Part shown: piece by piece, positions 8,874 to 17,299 of the stretch
Layout: each line of letters opens with the position of its first letter
Position numbering within the stretch: the stretch's first letter is position 1
Source of the DNA: Methylobacterium iners
GTDB lineage: Bacteria; Pseudomonadota; Alphaproteobacteria; Rhizobiales; Beijerinckiaceae
Direction: 5' to 3'
Assembly: GCF_022179305.1 (NCBI RefSeq)
Contig: NZ_BPQP01000009.1
Location: forward strand, 58,372 to 122,371
Length of the DNA: 64,000 nt
The notes under the pieces: generated by a model
Databases searched by the model: none
Seen by the model: the letters and a program-made list of their open reading frames with translations, nothing else
What the model was told of the DNA's origin: nothing
Made by a program: the position numbers and the translations under genes

Positions 8874-10652
8874 ATGGCTTCCCGCATGGCACGACACGCG
8901 ATCCTTCCCCGCACGGCTCCCTTTGGCGACAGCGAACGGGCGAGCCTCGATGCGGTCCTCGGCACGGCGACGCCGGTGCAGCGGGCATGGCTCGCGGGCT
9001 TCCTCGCGGGCCTCGACGCCGCTGGGGGCCAACCGGCCGCCGTGCCGGCCGCGCCGCCGAAGGCCGCCGAGCCGCTGACGATCCTCTACGCGAGCGAGTC
9101 GGGCAATTGCGAGAAGCTCGCCGGCGACATGGCGAAGCTCGCCCGCAAGGGCGGGTTCAAGCCCAGGATCGTGGATTTCGCCGACCTCGACGTCGCCGCG
9201 CTTCCCGCCGAGAAGCGCGTCGTCGTCATCGCCGCCACCTGGGGCGAGGGCGAACCGCCGGCGCGAGCGGTCCGCGCCTACGACGCGCTGATGGGCGAGG
9301 CCGCCCCACGCCTCGACGGTGTGGATTTCAGCGTGCTCGCCCTCGGCGACACCTCCTACGCCGAGTTCTGCGCGATCGGGAAGGCGATCGATGTGCGCCT
9401 CGAGGCGCTGGGCGGCCGCCGCGCCTATGATCGGGCCGATCTCGACCTCGACTTCGACAAGCCCGCCGCCGACTGGATTAAGGGCGCGCTGCAGGCGCTT
9501 ACGCCGCCGAGCGCCGACAACGTCGTCGCCGTGGATTTCGCCGCCCGCGCCACGGCCGAGGACGACGAGGTGGAGCCCAGCCGCGAGCCGGTCCTGGCCG
9601 AAGTCGTCGATCACGTGAACCTGAACTCCTCGCGCTCGGACAAGGAGACCATCCACCTCGCGCTCGCCTTCGAGGACGGCGCGCCGGCCTACGAGCCGGG
9701 CGATTCCCTGGAGGTCTTTCCCGAGAACGATCCCCTCCTCGTCGAAGAAATCTTGAGGGCCGCGGGCCTCACCGGCGACGAGATCCTGCGCCGGTTGCTC
9801 CTGACCGAGCGCGACATCACCACGCTCTCGGCGACCACGGTCGAGCGATTCGCCAAGGCGACCGGCAACGCGGAGGCTAAAGCCCTCGTCGAGAGCGGCG
9901 AGGTCCGCGCCTGGATCGAGGGCCGGCAACTCGTCGACCTGATCGAGGCCTACCCGTCGGCGCTGAACGCCGAGCAGCTGACGGCGATCACCCGTCCCCT
10001 GCCCCCGCGCGCCTATTCCATCGCCTCATCGCGAAAGGAGGTCGGCGACGAGGTCCACCTCGTCGTCGCGGCGGTGCGCTACGAGACCCACGGGCGCGCC
10101 CGCACCGGCGTCGCCTCCACCCACATCGCCGACCGCATCCGCAACGGCGCGACCGTGCGGGTGAAGCTGAAGCCGAACCGTCACTTCCGCCTGCCCTCGG
10201 ACCCGGGCAGCGACATCATCATGGTCGGGCCTGGCACCGGCATCGCGCCGTTCCGCGCCTTCGTTCAGGAGCGCCGGGCGACCGAGGCCACGGGCCGCGC
10301 CTGGCTGTTCTTCGGCGACCGGCACTTCACCCACGACTTCCTCTACCAGCTCGAATGGCAGGAAGCCCTGGAGGATCGCTCGCTGACGCGGATCGACGTG
10401 GCCTTCTCCCGCGACCAGCCGGAGAAGATCTACGTGCAGGACCGGATCTACGAGCACCGCCGGGAGCTCGTCGAATGGCTCGACGGGGGTGCCAGCTTCT
10501 ACGTCTGCGGCGACGCCAAGAACATGGCCAAGGACGTGCGCAACGCCGTGGTACGGGCCTATGCCGAGGTGAAGAGCCTCGGTGCCGACGGCGCCGAGGC
10601 GGCCGTTGCGGCGCTGGAGCGCGCCCACCGCTATCAGCAGGACGTTTATTAG
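8874..10652 (+). CDS. cysJ: Sulfite reductase (NADPH) flavoprotein subunit
   Basis: Carries electrons from NADPH through FAD and FMN to the sulfite reductase haemoprotein. It has 592 residues, matching CysJ. After a roughly 65-residue leader comes the flavodoxin domain (ILYASESGNCEKL at about 70-82, WGEGEPPARA, LGDTSYAEFC), then the FAD domain (RAYSIASS with downstream GRARTGVAS) and the NADP domain (MVGPGTGIAPFRAF; FFGDRHFTHDFLY; YVCGDAKNMAKDV). The C-terminus RYQQDVY ends in the aromatic residue typical of the family. ATG at 8874 has AGGA six bases before it. cysI follows after a repeat-filled gap of 137 bases. Confidence 0.95.
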   Translation: MASRMARHAILPRTAPFGDSERASLDAVLGTATPVQRAWLAGFLAGLDAAGGQPAAVPAAPPKAAEPLTILYASESGNCEKLAGDMAKLARKGGFKPRIVDFADLDVAALPAEKRVVVIAATWGEGEPPARAVRAYDALMGEAAPRLDGVDFSVLALGDTSYAEFCAIGKAIDVRLEALGGRRAYDRADLDLDFDKPAADWIKGALQALTPPSADNVVAVDFAARATAEDDEVEPSREPVLAEVVDHVNLNSSRSDKETIHLALAFEDGAPAYEPGDSLEVFPENDPLLVEEILRAAGLTGDEILRRLLLTERDITTLSATTVERFAKATGNAEAKALVESGEVRAWIEGRQLVDLIEAYPSALNAEQLTAITRPLPPRAYSIASSRKEVGDEVHLVVAAVRYETHGRARTGVASTHIADRIRNGATVRVKLKPNRHFRLPSDPGSDIIMVGPGTGIAPFRAFVQERRATEATGRAWLFFGDRHFTHDFLYQLEWQEALEDRSLTRIDVAFSRDQPEKIYVQDRIYEHRRELVEWLDGGASFYVCGDAKNMAKDVRNAVVRAYAEVKSLGADGAEAAVAALERAHRYQQDVY

Positions 10653-10658
10653 AGCGCC

Positions 10659-10770
10659 TTCCCTCCCCCGTGCGGGGAGGGATCGAGGGTGGGGGTGGTT
10701 CCGCCGGCCTGGACGCAGCGTCGCCTAGCCACCCCGACCTCCAACTCCTCCCCGCAAGGGGGAGGAGAGC
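10659..10770. repeat. Intergenic hairpin repeat between cysJ and cysI
   Basis: Begins with a CCCTCCCCCGTGCGGGGAGG hairpin and ends with a CTCCTCCCCGCAAGGGGGAG hairpin, joined by a segment containing GGGGGTGGTTCCG. The same architecture and the same joining words recur at 53784-53882. Confidence 0.75.
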
Positions 10771-10789
10771 CCCCTGACCGGATGCCGCC

Positions 10790-12586
10790 ATGGACGATCA
10801 GACCCCGCCCCGGATCTACGAGACCCCGCCCACCGAGCGTCCCATCGACGAGGCGGAAGCCGCGCGTGCGGCAGGGCTCGCGGCGAACGAGCACATCAAG
10901 ATCGCGAGCGGCTACCTGCGCGGGACGCTCGCCGACGGCCTCCTGAAGCACGCCACCGGCGCGATCTCGGAGGATGACGGGCAGCTCGTGAAGTTCCACG
11001 GGATGTACCTGCAGGACGACCGGGATCTCAGGCCCGAGCGCACCAGGAAGAAGCTCGACAAGGCCTACAGCTTCATGATTCGCCTGCGCATCGCCGGCGG
11101 CGTCGTCACCCCCAAGCAGTGGCTGGCGCTGGACTACATCGCCACGACCTATGCCAACGGAACGCTCCGGGCGACGACGCGCCAGACCTTCCAGTACCAC
11201 GGCGTCATCAAGTCGAACCTGAAGCGGACGATGGCTGCCATCGACGCGGCGCTGCTGGACACCATCGCCGCCTGCGGCGACGTCAACCGCAACGTCATGG
11301 CCGCGACGAACCCGGCCCAGGCCGGCGCTCACAAGGCGGCCTACCAGCTCGCCAAGGACATCTCGGATTCGCTCCTGCCCAAGACCAATGCTTGGCGGGA
11401 GATCTGGCTCGACGGCGAGCGCGTCGTCGGTGCCGAGGAGGACGCGGTCGAGCCGGTCTATGGCAAGACCTACCTGCCCCGAAAGTTCAAGACCGTGATC
11501 GCGGTGCCGCCCTCCAACGAGGTCGACATCTTCGCCCACGACCTCGGCTTCATCGCGATCCTCGACAAGAAGGGTCGGGTCACGGGCTGGAACGTCACCG
11601 TGGGCGGCGGCATGGGCATGACCCACGGCGAGACCGACACCTTCCCCCGCACGGCGGACGTGATGCTGTTCTGCGAGCCCGACGACGCGCTCAAGGTCGC
11701 CGAGGCCGTGATGACGGTCCAGCGGGACTGGGGCAACCGCAAGGTCCGCAAGAACGCCCGCCTCAAGTACACGATCGAGCGCTATGGGCTCGCTGCCTTC
11801 CGGGCCGAGGTCGAGAAGCGCGTCGGCCGGGCCCTCCCCGATCCCAAGCCCTTCAAGTTCGAGAACAACGGCGACCGCTACGGCTGGACCAAGGGCGACG
11901 ACGGCCGCCACCACCTGACGCTCTACGTCGCGTCGGGCCGCATCAAGGACCACGAGGGCGCCGGGCCGAAGATCCTCACGGGCCTGCGCCGCATCGCGCA
12001 GGTGCACGAGGGCGATTTCCGGCTCACGGGCAACCAGAACGTGATCGTCGCCAATGTGCCCGAGGGCAAGCGGCCTGAGATCGAGGCGATCGTGGCCGAG
12101 TGCGGGCTCCTGAAGGGGGCCAGTGCCCTGCGGCGGAACTCCATCGCCTGCGTGGCCCTGCCGACCTGCGGCCTCGCGCTCGCCGAGAGCGAGCGCTACC
12201 TGCCCGATCTCCTGACGGAACTCGAGACCAGCCTCGCCGCGCACGGCCTGTCCGAGGACGAGATCACGATCCGCATGACCGGCTGCCCGAATGGTTGCGC
12301 CAGGCCCTTCATCGCGGAGATCGGCCTCGTCGGCCGCGGCCCCGAGCGCTACCACCTTTATCTCGGCGCGGCGTTCGACGGCTCGCGGCTCGGCAAGCTC
12401 TACGCCGAGGACGTGAAGGCGTCCGAGATCAAGACGGTTCTCGACCCGCTCTTCGCCGCCTACGCGAAGGAGCGGACCAAGGGCGAGCGCTTCGGCGATT
12501 TCCTCGTGCGGGCCGGCTACGTGGCGCGGACCTTCAACGGGCCGGATTTCCACGCGAAGACCGGTGCGCTGAGGAGCGCAGCCTGA
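10790..12586 (+). CDS. cysI: Sulfite reductase haemoprotein (beta) subunit
   Basis: Sirohaem and [4Fe-4S] enzyme that reduces sulfite to sulfide with six electrons. It has 598 residues. The cofactor cysteines are all present: Cys454 and Cys460 in CVALPTCGLALAE, Cys499 and Cys503 in TGCPNGCARP. The substrate and sirohaem contact RATTRQTFQYHG is clear. A flavoprotein partner (cysJ) lies just upstream, so it is assigned as the NADPH type; the same fold also occurs in ferredoxin-dependent sulfite and nitrite reductases. The usual alphaproteobacterial companions (sirohaem synthase cysG, DUF2849, DUF934) are not in this window. Confidence 0.94.
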   Translation: MDDQTPPRIYETPPTERPIDEAEAARAAGLAANEHIKIASGYLRGTLADGLLKHATGAISEDDGQLVKFHGMYLQDDRDLRPERTRKKLDKAYSFMIRLRIAGGVVTPKQWLALDYIATTYANGTLRATTRQTFQYHGVIKSNLKRTMAAIDAALLDTIAACGDVNRNVMAATNPAQAGAHKAAYQLAKDISDSLLPKTNAWREIWLDGERVVGAEEDAVEPVYGKTYLPRKFKTVIAVPPSNEVDIFAHDLGFIAILDKKGRVTGWNVTVGGGMGMTHGETDTFPRTADVMLFCEPDDALKVAEAVMTVQRDWGNRKVRKNARLKYTIERYGLAAFRAEVEKRVGRALPDPKPFKFENNGDRYGWTKGDDGRHHLTLYVASGRIKDHEGAGPKILTGLRRIAQVHEGDFRLTGNQNVIVANVPEGKRPEIEAIVAECGLLKGASALRRNSIACVALPTCGLALAESERYLPDLLTELETSLAAHGLSEDEITIRMTGCPNGCARPFIAEIGLVGRGPERYHLYLGAAFDGSRLGKLYAEDVKASEIKTVLDPLFAAYAKERTKGERFGDFLVRAGYVARTFNGPDFHAKTGALRSAA

Positions 12587-12608
12587 AGCAGCGCGCCCGC
12601 CCTGTCCT

Positions 12609-12650
12609 ATTGCGGTGCAGCGCGATGCGCTGCACCGTGAGATCTTCTTT
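12609..12650 (+). promoter_or_regulatory. Perfect 10-bp hairpin downstream of cysI, overlapping a TATTGC motif
   Basis: GGTGCAGCGC (12614-12623) and GCGCTGCACC (12627-12636) form a perfect stem with a three-base loop. A T-rich stretch follows only after a gap, so termination is uncertain. The left arm is part of TATTGCGGTGCAGCG, the motif also seen at 15367. It could be a weak cysI terminator or an operator for the small gene at 12739. Confidence 0.45.
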
Positions 12651-12738
12651 ACCTTAATCGATTTTCAATCCCGCTGGCCCATTGGTGAACCAATCACGGC
12701 GTCGACCGTTATGGAATCGACCCGCCTGAGAGGCTGCC

Positions 12739-12936
12739 ATGGCCAAGCATGAGATTCTGAACTACTTCGAGCATCGTCGCGACGGCGCCTGGATCTGCGT
12801 GAAGCCGTTCAAGCTCACGACCAAGAGCAGCAGCGTCAACATCCGCCAGGGCATGCGCTTCGATTACGGCAAGCAGGTCGGCGGCGTCGACCTCGCCGAA
12901 TACCTGGAGCAGCTCGGCTCGCAGTTCGGTTCCTGA
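12739..12936 (+). CDS. Small conserved-looking protein, unknown function
   Basis: Codes 65 residues and starts at an ATG with GAGAGG about nine bases upstream. The composition is soluble and balanced (EHRRDGAWICVKPFKLTTKS at the N-terminal half, then GKQVGGVDLAEYLEQLGSQF) with no signal peptide or membrane helix. Codon use matches its neighbours, and a UUCG-loop terminator follows 30 bases after the stop. Together these support a real single-gene transcript. I do not recognise the family. The TATTGC hairpin lies about 100 bases upstream and may regulate it. Confidence 0.7.
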   Translation: MAKHEILNYFEHRRDGAWICVKPFKLTTKSSSVNIRQGMRFDYGKQVGGVDLAEYLEQLGSQFGS

Positions 12937-12966
12937 GCCATCCAATACGGCATCTGTTCTGCCAGG

Positions 12967-12999
12967 AGGTCGGAGTCTTCGGACTTCGACCTTCTTCTT
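12967..12999 (+). terminator. UUCG-loop terminator after the small gene
   Basis: Arms 12967-12977 and 12982-12992 pair over 11 bases with one G-T wobble around a TTCG tetraloop, then TCTTCTT. The remaining sequence to 13249 holds nothing else I can support. Confidence 0.75.
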
Positions 13000-13249
13000 G
13001 CGCTCCCCATCAGGTTTCTGCCCGATCGCTTGGGTCTCGCGGTCCTGTCCCCGACGCGTGGAGCGTCAGCGGAAGGTGATCCGGGATCCGGCGAGTAGAC
13101 AGGCCGCGTCAGCGGCCCCTGATCGACGGCGCTGAATTCCGACGCCTCGCGGTGCCCTGCGCAGGCTCCCGGACCGGACTCCGCCGACGCTCCACCCGTC
13201 CGAGAAAAGGCGGCCGTGAGGCCATCGAAGCGATCGATCAGAAATCCCG

Positions 13250-15226
13250 TCAGGCAGCGGAGGCCACCGCCGGCGAGATCCGCCGCACCTTCCGGTCCGT
13301 GCCTTCGAGGAAGGCTTGCGCGTCCTCCTTGCGCTCGAAGACGTGAGGGGCAAGACCGCGGCGACTGAGCGCCTCCTCCATCTTCAGGCGCAGGAAGGCG
13401 CTCGTCGCGTAGCGCGTCGTCGAGACGTAGTAGTTGGCGAGCAGGTACTGCACCATGCCGGCATAATCGTCGTAGAGGTTCTCGTTGATGCGGAAGCCGT
13501 CGTGGTTGACCACGGAATGGACCCGCTGCCCGGCCTTCCGGCAGACGTCGACGATGGCCATGCGCAGGTCGTCGAGGTCGCTTTTGACCCGGCAGTACCA
13601 GCCTTCGAGGTTGATGAAGAGGATGTTGCGCTCGGCATCGTAGCTGACGCGGTCGCTCAGGTTGAGGTTGAGCAGGTCGGCGACCAACTCCATCGGCTCG
13701 TCCCGGAAGATGCGGGCGTCCATCGGGACCGGGTTCCGGATGATCGGCTTGAAGGCCATGTGGGGCAGGATGTCCCGCTCGATGTCGATGCCCGGCGCCA
13801 CCTCGATGAGCTCGAGCCCGTCTCCGGTGAGCTGGAAGACGCAGCGCTCGGTCACGTAGAGGACCGGCTGCGATCGGCTCTGGGCGTAGGGTCCGCTGAA
13901 GGTGTTCTGCTCCACTTGGCTTACGAACTTCTGCGACTTGCCTTCCTGGACGATCCGGACCTTGCCGTCGTCGACCTCGACCTCGAGGCCGCCGACCGTG
14001 AAGGTGCCGGCGAAGACGACGCTACGCGCGTTCTGGCTGATGTTGATGAAGCCCCCACAGCCGTTGAGGCGCCCGCCGAACATGCTGGTGTTGACGTTGC
14101 CGAGCGCGTCGCACTCGGCCATGCCGAGGCAGGTCATGTCGAGGCCGCCGCCGTCGTAGAAGTCGAACATCTGGTTCTGGTCGATGACGCAATCGGCGTT
14201 CGTCGCCGAGCCGAAGCTCGAGCCCGAGGCGAGCACGCCGCCGACCGCGCCGGCCTCCGTCGTCAGGGTGATGTAGGGGGTGATCTTCTCCTCGTTCGCC
14301 ACCGCCGCGATGCCCTCGGGCGCGCCGACGCCGAGATTGACGACCCCGTTCGGCGGCAGCTCGAAGGCCGCGCGCCGCGCGATGACCTTGCGGGCGTCGA
14401 GCTTCATCTTCCTCATGCCGGCCACCGGCACGCGGATCTGCCCGGCGAGCGCCGCGTCGTGCTGCACGCCGTAATTCATGCGGTGCATCTCCGGCTCGGC
14501 CACCACCACGCAATCGACGAGGATGCCGGGCACCCGCACGTCCTTGGGCAGGAGGAAGCCGTCATCGACGATACGCTCCACCTGCGCGATCACGATGCCG
14601 CCGTTGTTGCGCGCCGCCATCGCCTGGGCGAGGCAATCCAGCGTCAGTGCCTCCTTCTCGAAGGAGATGTTGCCCGAGGGGTCGGCCGAGGTGCCGCGGA
14701 TGAAGGCGACGTCGATCTTGGTGGCCGTGTAGAACAGCCATTCCTCGCCATCGACCTCGACGAGCTTGACGATGTCGTCGGTCGTCAGCGTGTTGACCTT
14801 GGCGCCGCCGTAGCGGGGATCGACGTAGGTCTGCAGCCCCACCTTCGAGAACAGGCCGGGCTGGCCCGCGGCGCAGGCCCGGTAGAGCTGCGAGATCACG
14901 CCCTGCGGGAGGTTGTAGCCGCGGATCTTGTTCTCCTGCGCCGCCTTGGCGACCTTCGGCATCCGGCCGAAATTGGCGGCGATGACGCGCGTGAGCAGCC
15001 CGTCGTGATGCAGCCGCCCGGTGCCGAGCCCTTTGCTGTCGCCCGCCCCCGCCGTCATGATCAGGGTGAGCCCGCGCGGCGATCCGGTCTCGACGAAGCG
15101 CTTCTCCAATGCCGCGTGCAGGGCCTCGGGGATGCAGCTCTGCACGAACCCCGTCGTGGTGACGACGTCGTTCTGCCGGATGAGCGCGATCGCCTCGTCG
15201 GCGCTGATGACCTTGTTCTTCTTCAC
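13250..15226 (-). CDS. Fused-subunit acyl-CoA:carboxylate CoA-transferase with extra C-terminal domain
   Basis: Family I CoA-transferase of the YdiF/propionate CoA-transferase type, with alpha and beta halves in one chain. It moves CoA between short-chain acyl-CoA and acetate or 3-keto acids. Residues 1 to about 510 match the family end to end: NLPQGVISQLYRACA, FVDPR-like YVDPRYGGAKVN, and the catalytic Glu in TTEAGAVGG (about residue 324), then FDFYDGGGLDMTCLGMAE. About 145 further residues follow that E. coli YdiF does not have (see findings). I use the GTG at 15226; an in-frame TTG at 15313 is possible. The exact substrate cannot be read from sequence. Confidence 0.9.
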   Translation of the reverse strand: MKKNKVISADEAIALIRQNDVVTTTGFVQSCIPEALHAALEKRFVETGSPRGLTLIMTAGAGDSKGLGTGRLHHDGLLTRVIAANFGRMPKVAKAAQENKIRGYNLPQGVISQLYRACAAGQPGLFSKVGLQTYVDPRYGGAKVNTLTTDDIVKLVEVDGEEWLFYTATKIDVAFIRGTSADPSGNISFEKEALTLDCLAQAMAARNNGGIVIAQVERIVDDGFLLPKDVRVPGILVDCVVVAEPEMHRMNYGVQHDAALAGQIRVPVAGMRKMKLDARKVIARRAAFELPPNGVVNLGVGAPEGIAAVANEEKITPYITLTTEAGAVGGVLASGSSFGSATNADCVIDQNQMFDFYDGGGLDMTCLGMAECDALGNVNTSMFGGRLNGCGGFINISQNARSVVFAGTFTVGGLEVEVDDGKVRIVQEGKSQKFVSQVEQNTFSGPYAQSRSQPVLYVTERCVFQLTGDGLELIEVAPGIDIERDILPHMAFKPIIRNPVPMDARIFRDEPMELVADLLNLNLSDRVSYDAERNILFINLEGWYCRVKSDLDDLRMAIVDVCRKAGQRVHSVVNHDGFRINENLYDDYAGMVQYLLANYYVSTTRYATSAFLRLKMEEALSRRGLAPHVFERKEDAQAFLEGTDRKVRRISPAVASAA

Positions 15227-15366
15227 GAAGGCGTTCCCCGACCCGGCTTCCGCGATCGGCGCGCGTCGGCAGGCCCTGCCGAGGTCGCCGCGGAGGAAGT
15301 CCTCTTCTCGCAATCGGGCGGAGCGTAAAGTCCAAGCACAAGCGTCGCAAGGGCAAGGTGCGACTT

Positions 15367-15380
15367 ATTGCGCCGCAGCG
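15367..15380 (+). promoter_or_regulatory. TATTGC-type motif upstream of the CoA-transferase
   Basis: ATTGCGCCGCAGCG within TTATTGCGCCGCAGCG, close to the motif at 12609. It lies 140 bases upstream of the GTG of the CoA-transferase, in a gene-free stretch (15227-15579) that becomes AT-richer towards 15550. No convincing gene is seen in that stretch. Confidence 0.3.
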
Positions 15381-15579
15381 ACGACGTTCTTGCGATGCGG
15401 CAGGATTATTCGAAGCTGCTTTGGTGATGAAGGCGCGGGACGTTGCTGAATTTGAAGAAAACTTATTGCCTTCGGAAAGAAAATTACTGTCCTGGGCCGG
15501 TGCCGCCGCAATCATAATTTTGCATTCAGTTGAGCCGGGTCTTCACGCTCGGGCGACGTCCCGACCCGCGGCAAGGGCG

Positions 15580-16740
15580 TCAGGTGAAGGTCTTGCGCGG
15601 GTCGAAGGCGTCGCGCACCGCCTCGCCGGCGAAGATGAGCAGGCTCAGCATCACGGCGACGACCAGGAAGCCGGTGAGCCCGAGCCAGGGCGCCTGGATG
15701 TTGTCCTTGCCTTGCGCCAGCAGCTCGCCCAGGGAGGCCGAGCCGGGCGGCAGGCCGAAGCCGAGGAAATCCAGCGAGGTCAGGGTCGAGATCGAGCCGT
15801 TCAGGATGAAGGGCAGGAAGGTCAGCGTCGCCACCATGGCGTTCGGCAGGAGGTGCCGGCTCATGATGCGCACGTTCGAGAGGCCGAGCGCCCGGGCGGC
15901 GCGGACGTACTCGAAGTTGCGGGCGCGCAGGAACTCGGCGCGGACCACCCCGACGAGGGCCACCCAGGAGAACAGGAGCAGGATGCCGAGCAGCACGAAG
16001 AAGCCCGGCGCGATGAAGGCCGAGATGATGATGATCAGGTAGAGCGTCGGGATCGCGCTCCAGACCTCGATGAAGCGCTGCAGCGCGAGGTCGACCCAGC
16101 CGCCGAAATAGCCCTGGACCGCGCCGGCGATGACTCCGATCACCGAGGAGACCAGCGCCAGGATCAGCCCGAACAATACCGAGATGCGGAAGCCGTAGAT
16201 GATGCGGGCCAGCACGTCGCGGGCCGTGTTGTCGGTGCCGAGCCAGTTCCACTCGACGTCGGCGCAGCCCTTGCCGCCGGTGCGCTCCGCGACGGGCCGG
16301 CACTGCTCCTCCGTGAGGAGCCAGGTCGGCGGCGAGGGCGAAGGCGTCGGCAGCCCGTTGATGATGGTGTCGTAGGAGTACGGGATCGGGGGCCAGACCG
16401 CGAAGCCGTGATCGGCGATCTCCTTGCGGGTCTCGGCCGAGCGGTAGTCGGGCCGCGCGTAGAAGCCGCCGAACTTCTCGTCCGGGTAGTCGACGAGGAC
16501 GGGGAACAGCCACTCGCCCTTGTAGGAGACGAAGATCGGGCGGTCGTTGGCGATGAACTCGGCGAACAGGCTGAGGACGAACAGCGCGGCGAAGATCACG
16601 AAGGACCAGAAGCCGAGGCGGTTGCGCCGGAAATTCGCGAGGCGCCGCCGGTTCAGCGGCGACAATCCGCGACCCGCCGTGACCGGAGGCGATCCGACCG
16701 CCGTGGATTCGGCGGCGATGGGGCGGGCGATCTCGTTCAA
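15580..16740 (-). CDS. yejE: ABC transporter permease, YejE type
   Basis: Inner-membrane permease of a peptide/microcin C-type ABC importer. It has 386 residues, somewhat longer than the E. coli protein (about 340). The N-terminal RLANFRRNRLGFWSFVIFA and the long periplasmic segment with SYKGEWLFPVLVDYPDEKFGG are typical of YejE. The membrane domain carries the ATPase-contact loop EFLRARNFEYVRAARALGLS. Five to six hydrophobic helices are visible. The partners normally encoded with it (binding protein yejA, permease yejB, ATPase yejF) are absent on both sides, so it must work with products encoded elsewhere or be non-functional. Confidence 0.9.
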   Translation of the reverse strand: MNEIARPIAAESTAVGSPPVTAGRGLSPLNRRRLANFRRNRLGFWSFVIFAALFVLSLFAEFIANDRPIFVSYKGEWLFPVLVDYPDEKFGGFYARPDYRSAETRKEIADHGFAVWPPIPYSYDTIINGLPTPSPSPPTWLLTEEQCRPVAERTGGKGCADVEWNWLGTDNTARDVLARIIYGFRISVLFGLILALVSSVIGVIAGAVQGYFGGWVDLALQRFIEVWSAIPTLYLIIIISAFIAPGFFVLLGILLLFSWVALVGVVRAEFLRARNFEYVRAARALGLSNVRIMSRHLLPNAMVATLTFLPFILNGSISTLTSLDFLGFGLPPGSASLGELLAQGKDNIQAPWLGLTGFLVVAVMLSLLIFAGEAVRDAFDPRKTFT

Positions 16741-16771
16741 GGGCGCCCTCCCCCGGCGTCCGTCGTGAGCC

Positions 16772-17206
16772 TCAGTCGAGGCGCACGGCGGTGCCCTCGA
16801 TCTCGTTCGGCCGAACCCCGCCGTGCCGCTCCAGGTGGCGGCGCAGCAGGCGGACGTTGCGGCGGTTGGCCTTGAAGGCCGCGTCGAAGATGTCGCCCGC
16901 CAGCGGCACCGAACCGACGACGCCGTCGAAGGCGACGTTCAGCGCCATCCGCGCCAGCAGCCATTTCGGCACGCCGAGACGGCGCGCCTCGTAGACGATG
17001 TAGGACGAGAGCAGCATGCCGGCGACGTCGCCGATCACCGGCACCAGGCCCATCACCGAGTCGAGCCCGATGCGCCGGTTGAGCCCGGGGATGACGAAGG
17101 CGCTGTCCATGAGGTGGGCGAGCTGCTCCAGGCGCAGCAGGCTCGCCTCGCGGCTGTTGTCGGTGAGGGGAAAGGGCTGTGCGGTGCCGGTCTGCGTGAA
17201 GGCCAT
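16772..17206 (-). CDS. DUF4112 family protein
   Basis: A protein of about 144 residues with the DUF4112 pattern: LAHLMDSAFVIPGLNRRIGLD, then GLVPVIGDVAGMLLSSYIVYEARRLG, then ALNVAFDGVVGSVPLAGDIFDAAFKANRRN. Two hydrophobic segments suggest membrane association. Function is unknown for the family. The start at 17206 is preceded by GGAG at seven bases; ATGs at 17239 and 17275 lack this. It lies 31 bases upstream of the yejE start on the same strand and may be co-transcribed. Confidence 0.85.
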   Translation of the reverse strand: MAFTQTGTAQPFPLTDNSREASLLRLEQLAHLMDSAFVIPGLNRRIGLDSVMGLVPVIGDVAGMLLSSYIVYEARRLGVPKWLLARMALNVAFDGVVGSVPLAGDIFDAAFKANRRNVRLLRRHLERHGGVRPNEIEGTAVRLD

Positions 17207-17299
17207 CGCGGGGCTCCGAGGGTCTCGCGTCGTGCTCATGGAGCAGGATGTGGCCCCCGCTCCCGCGCCCCGCAAGCGCGACTCCCGGTCCGGCGCGCA

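Noticed and set aside
13316-15328. 670-residue frame opposite the CoA-transferase
   Set aside because: Anti-sense shadow; the minus strand shows a catalytic Glu motif and end-to-end family match.
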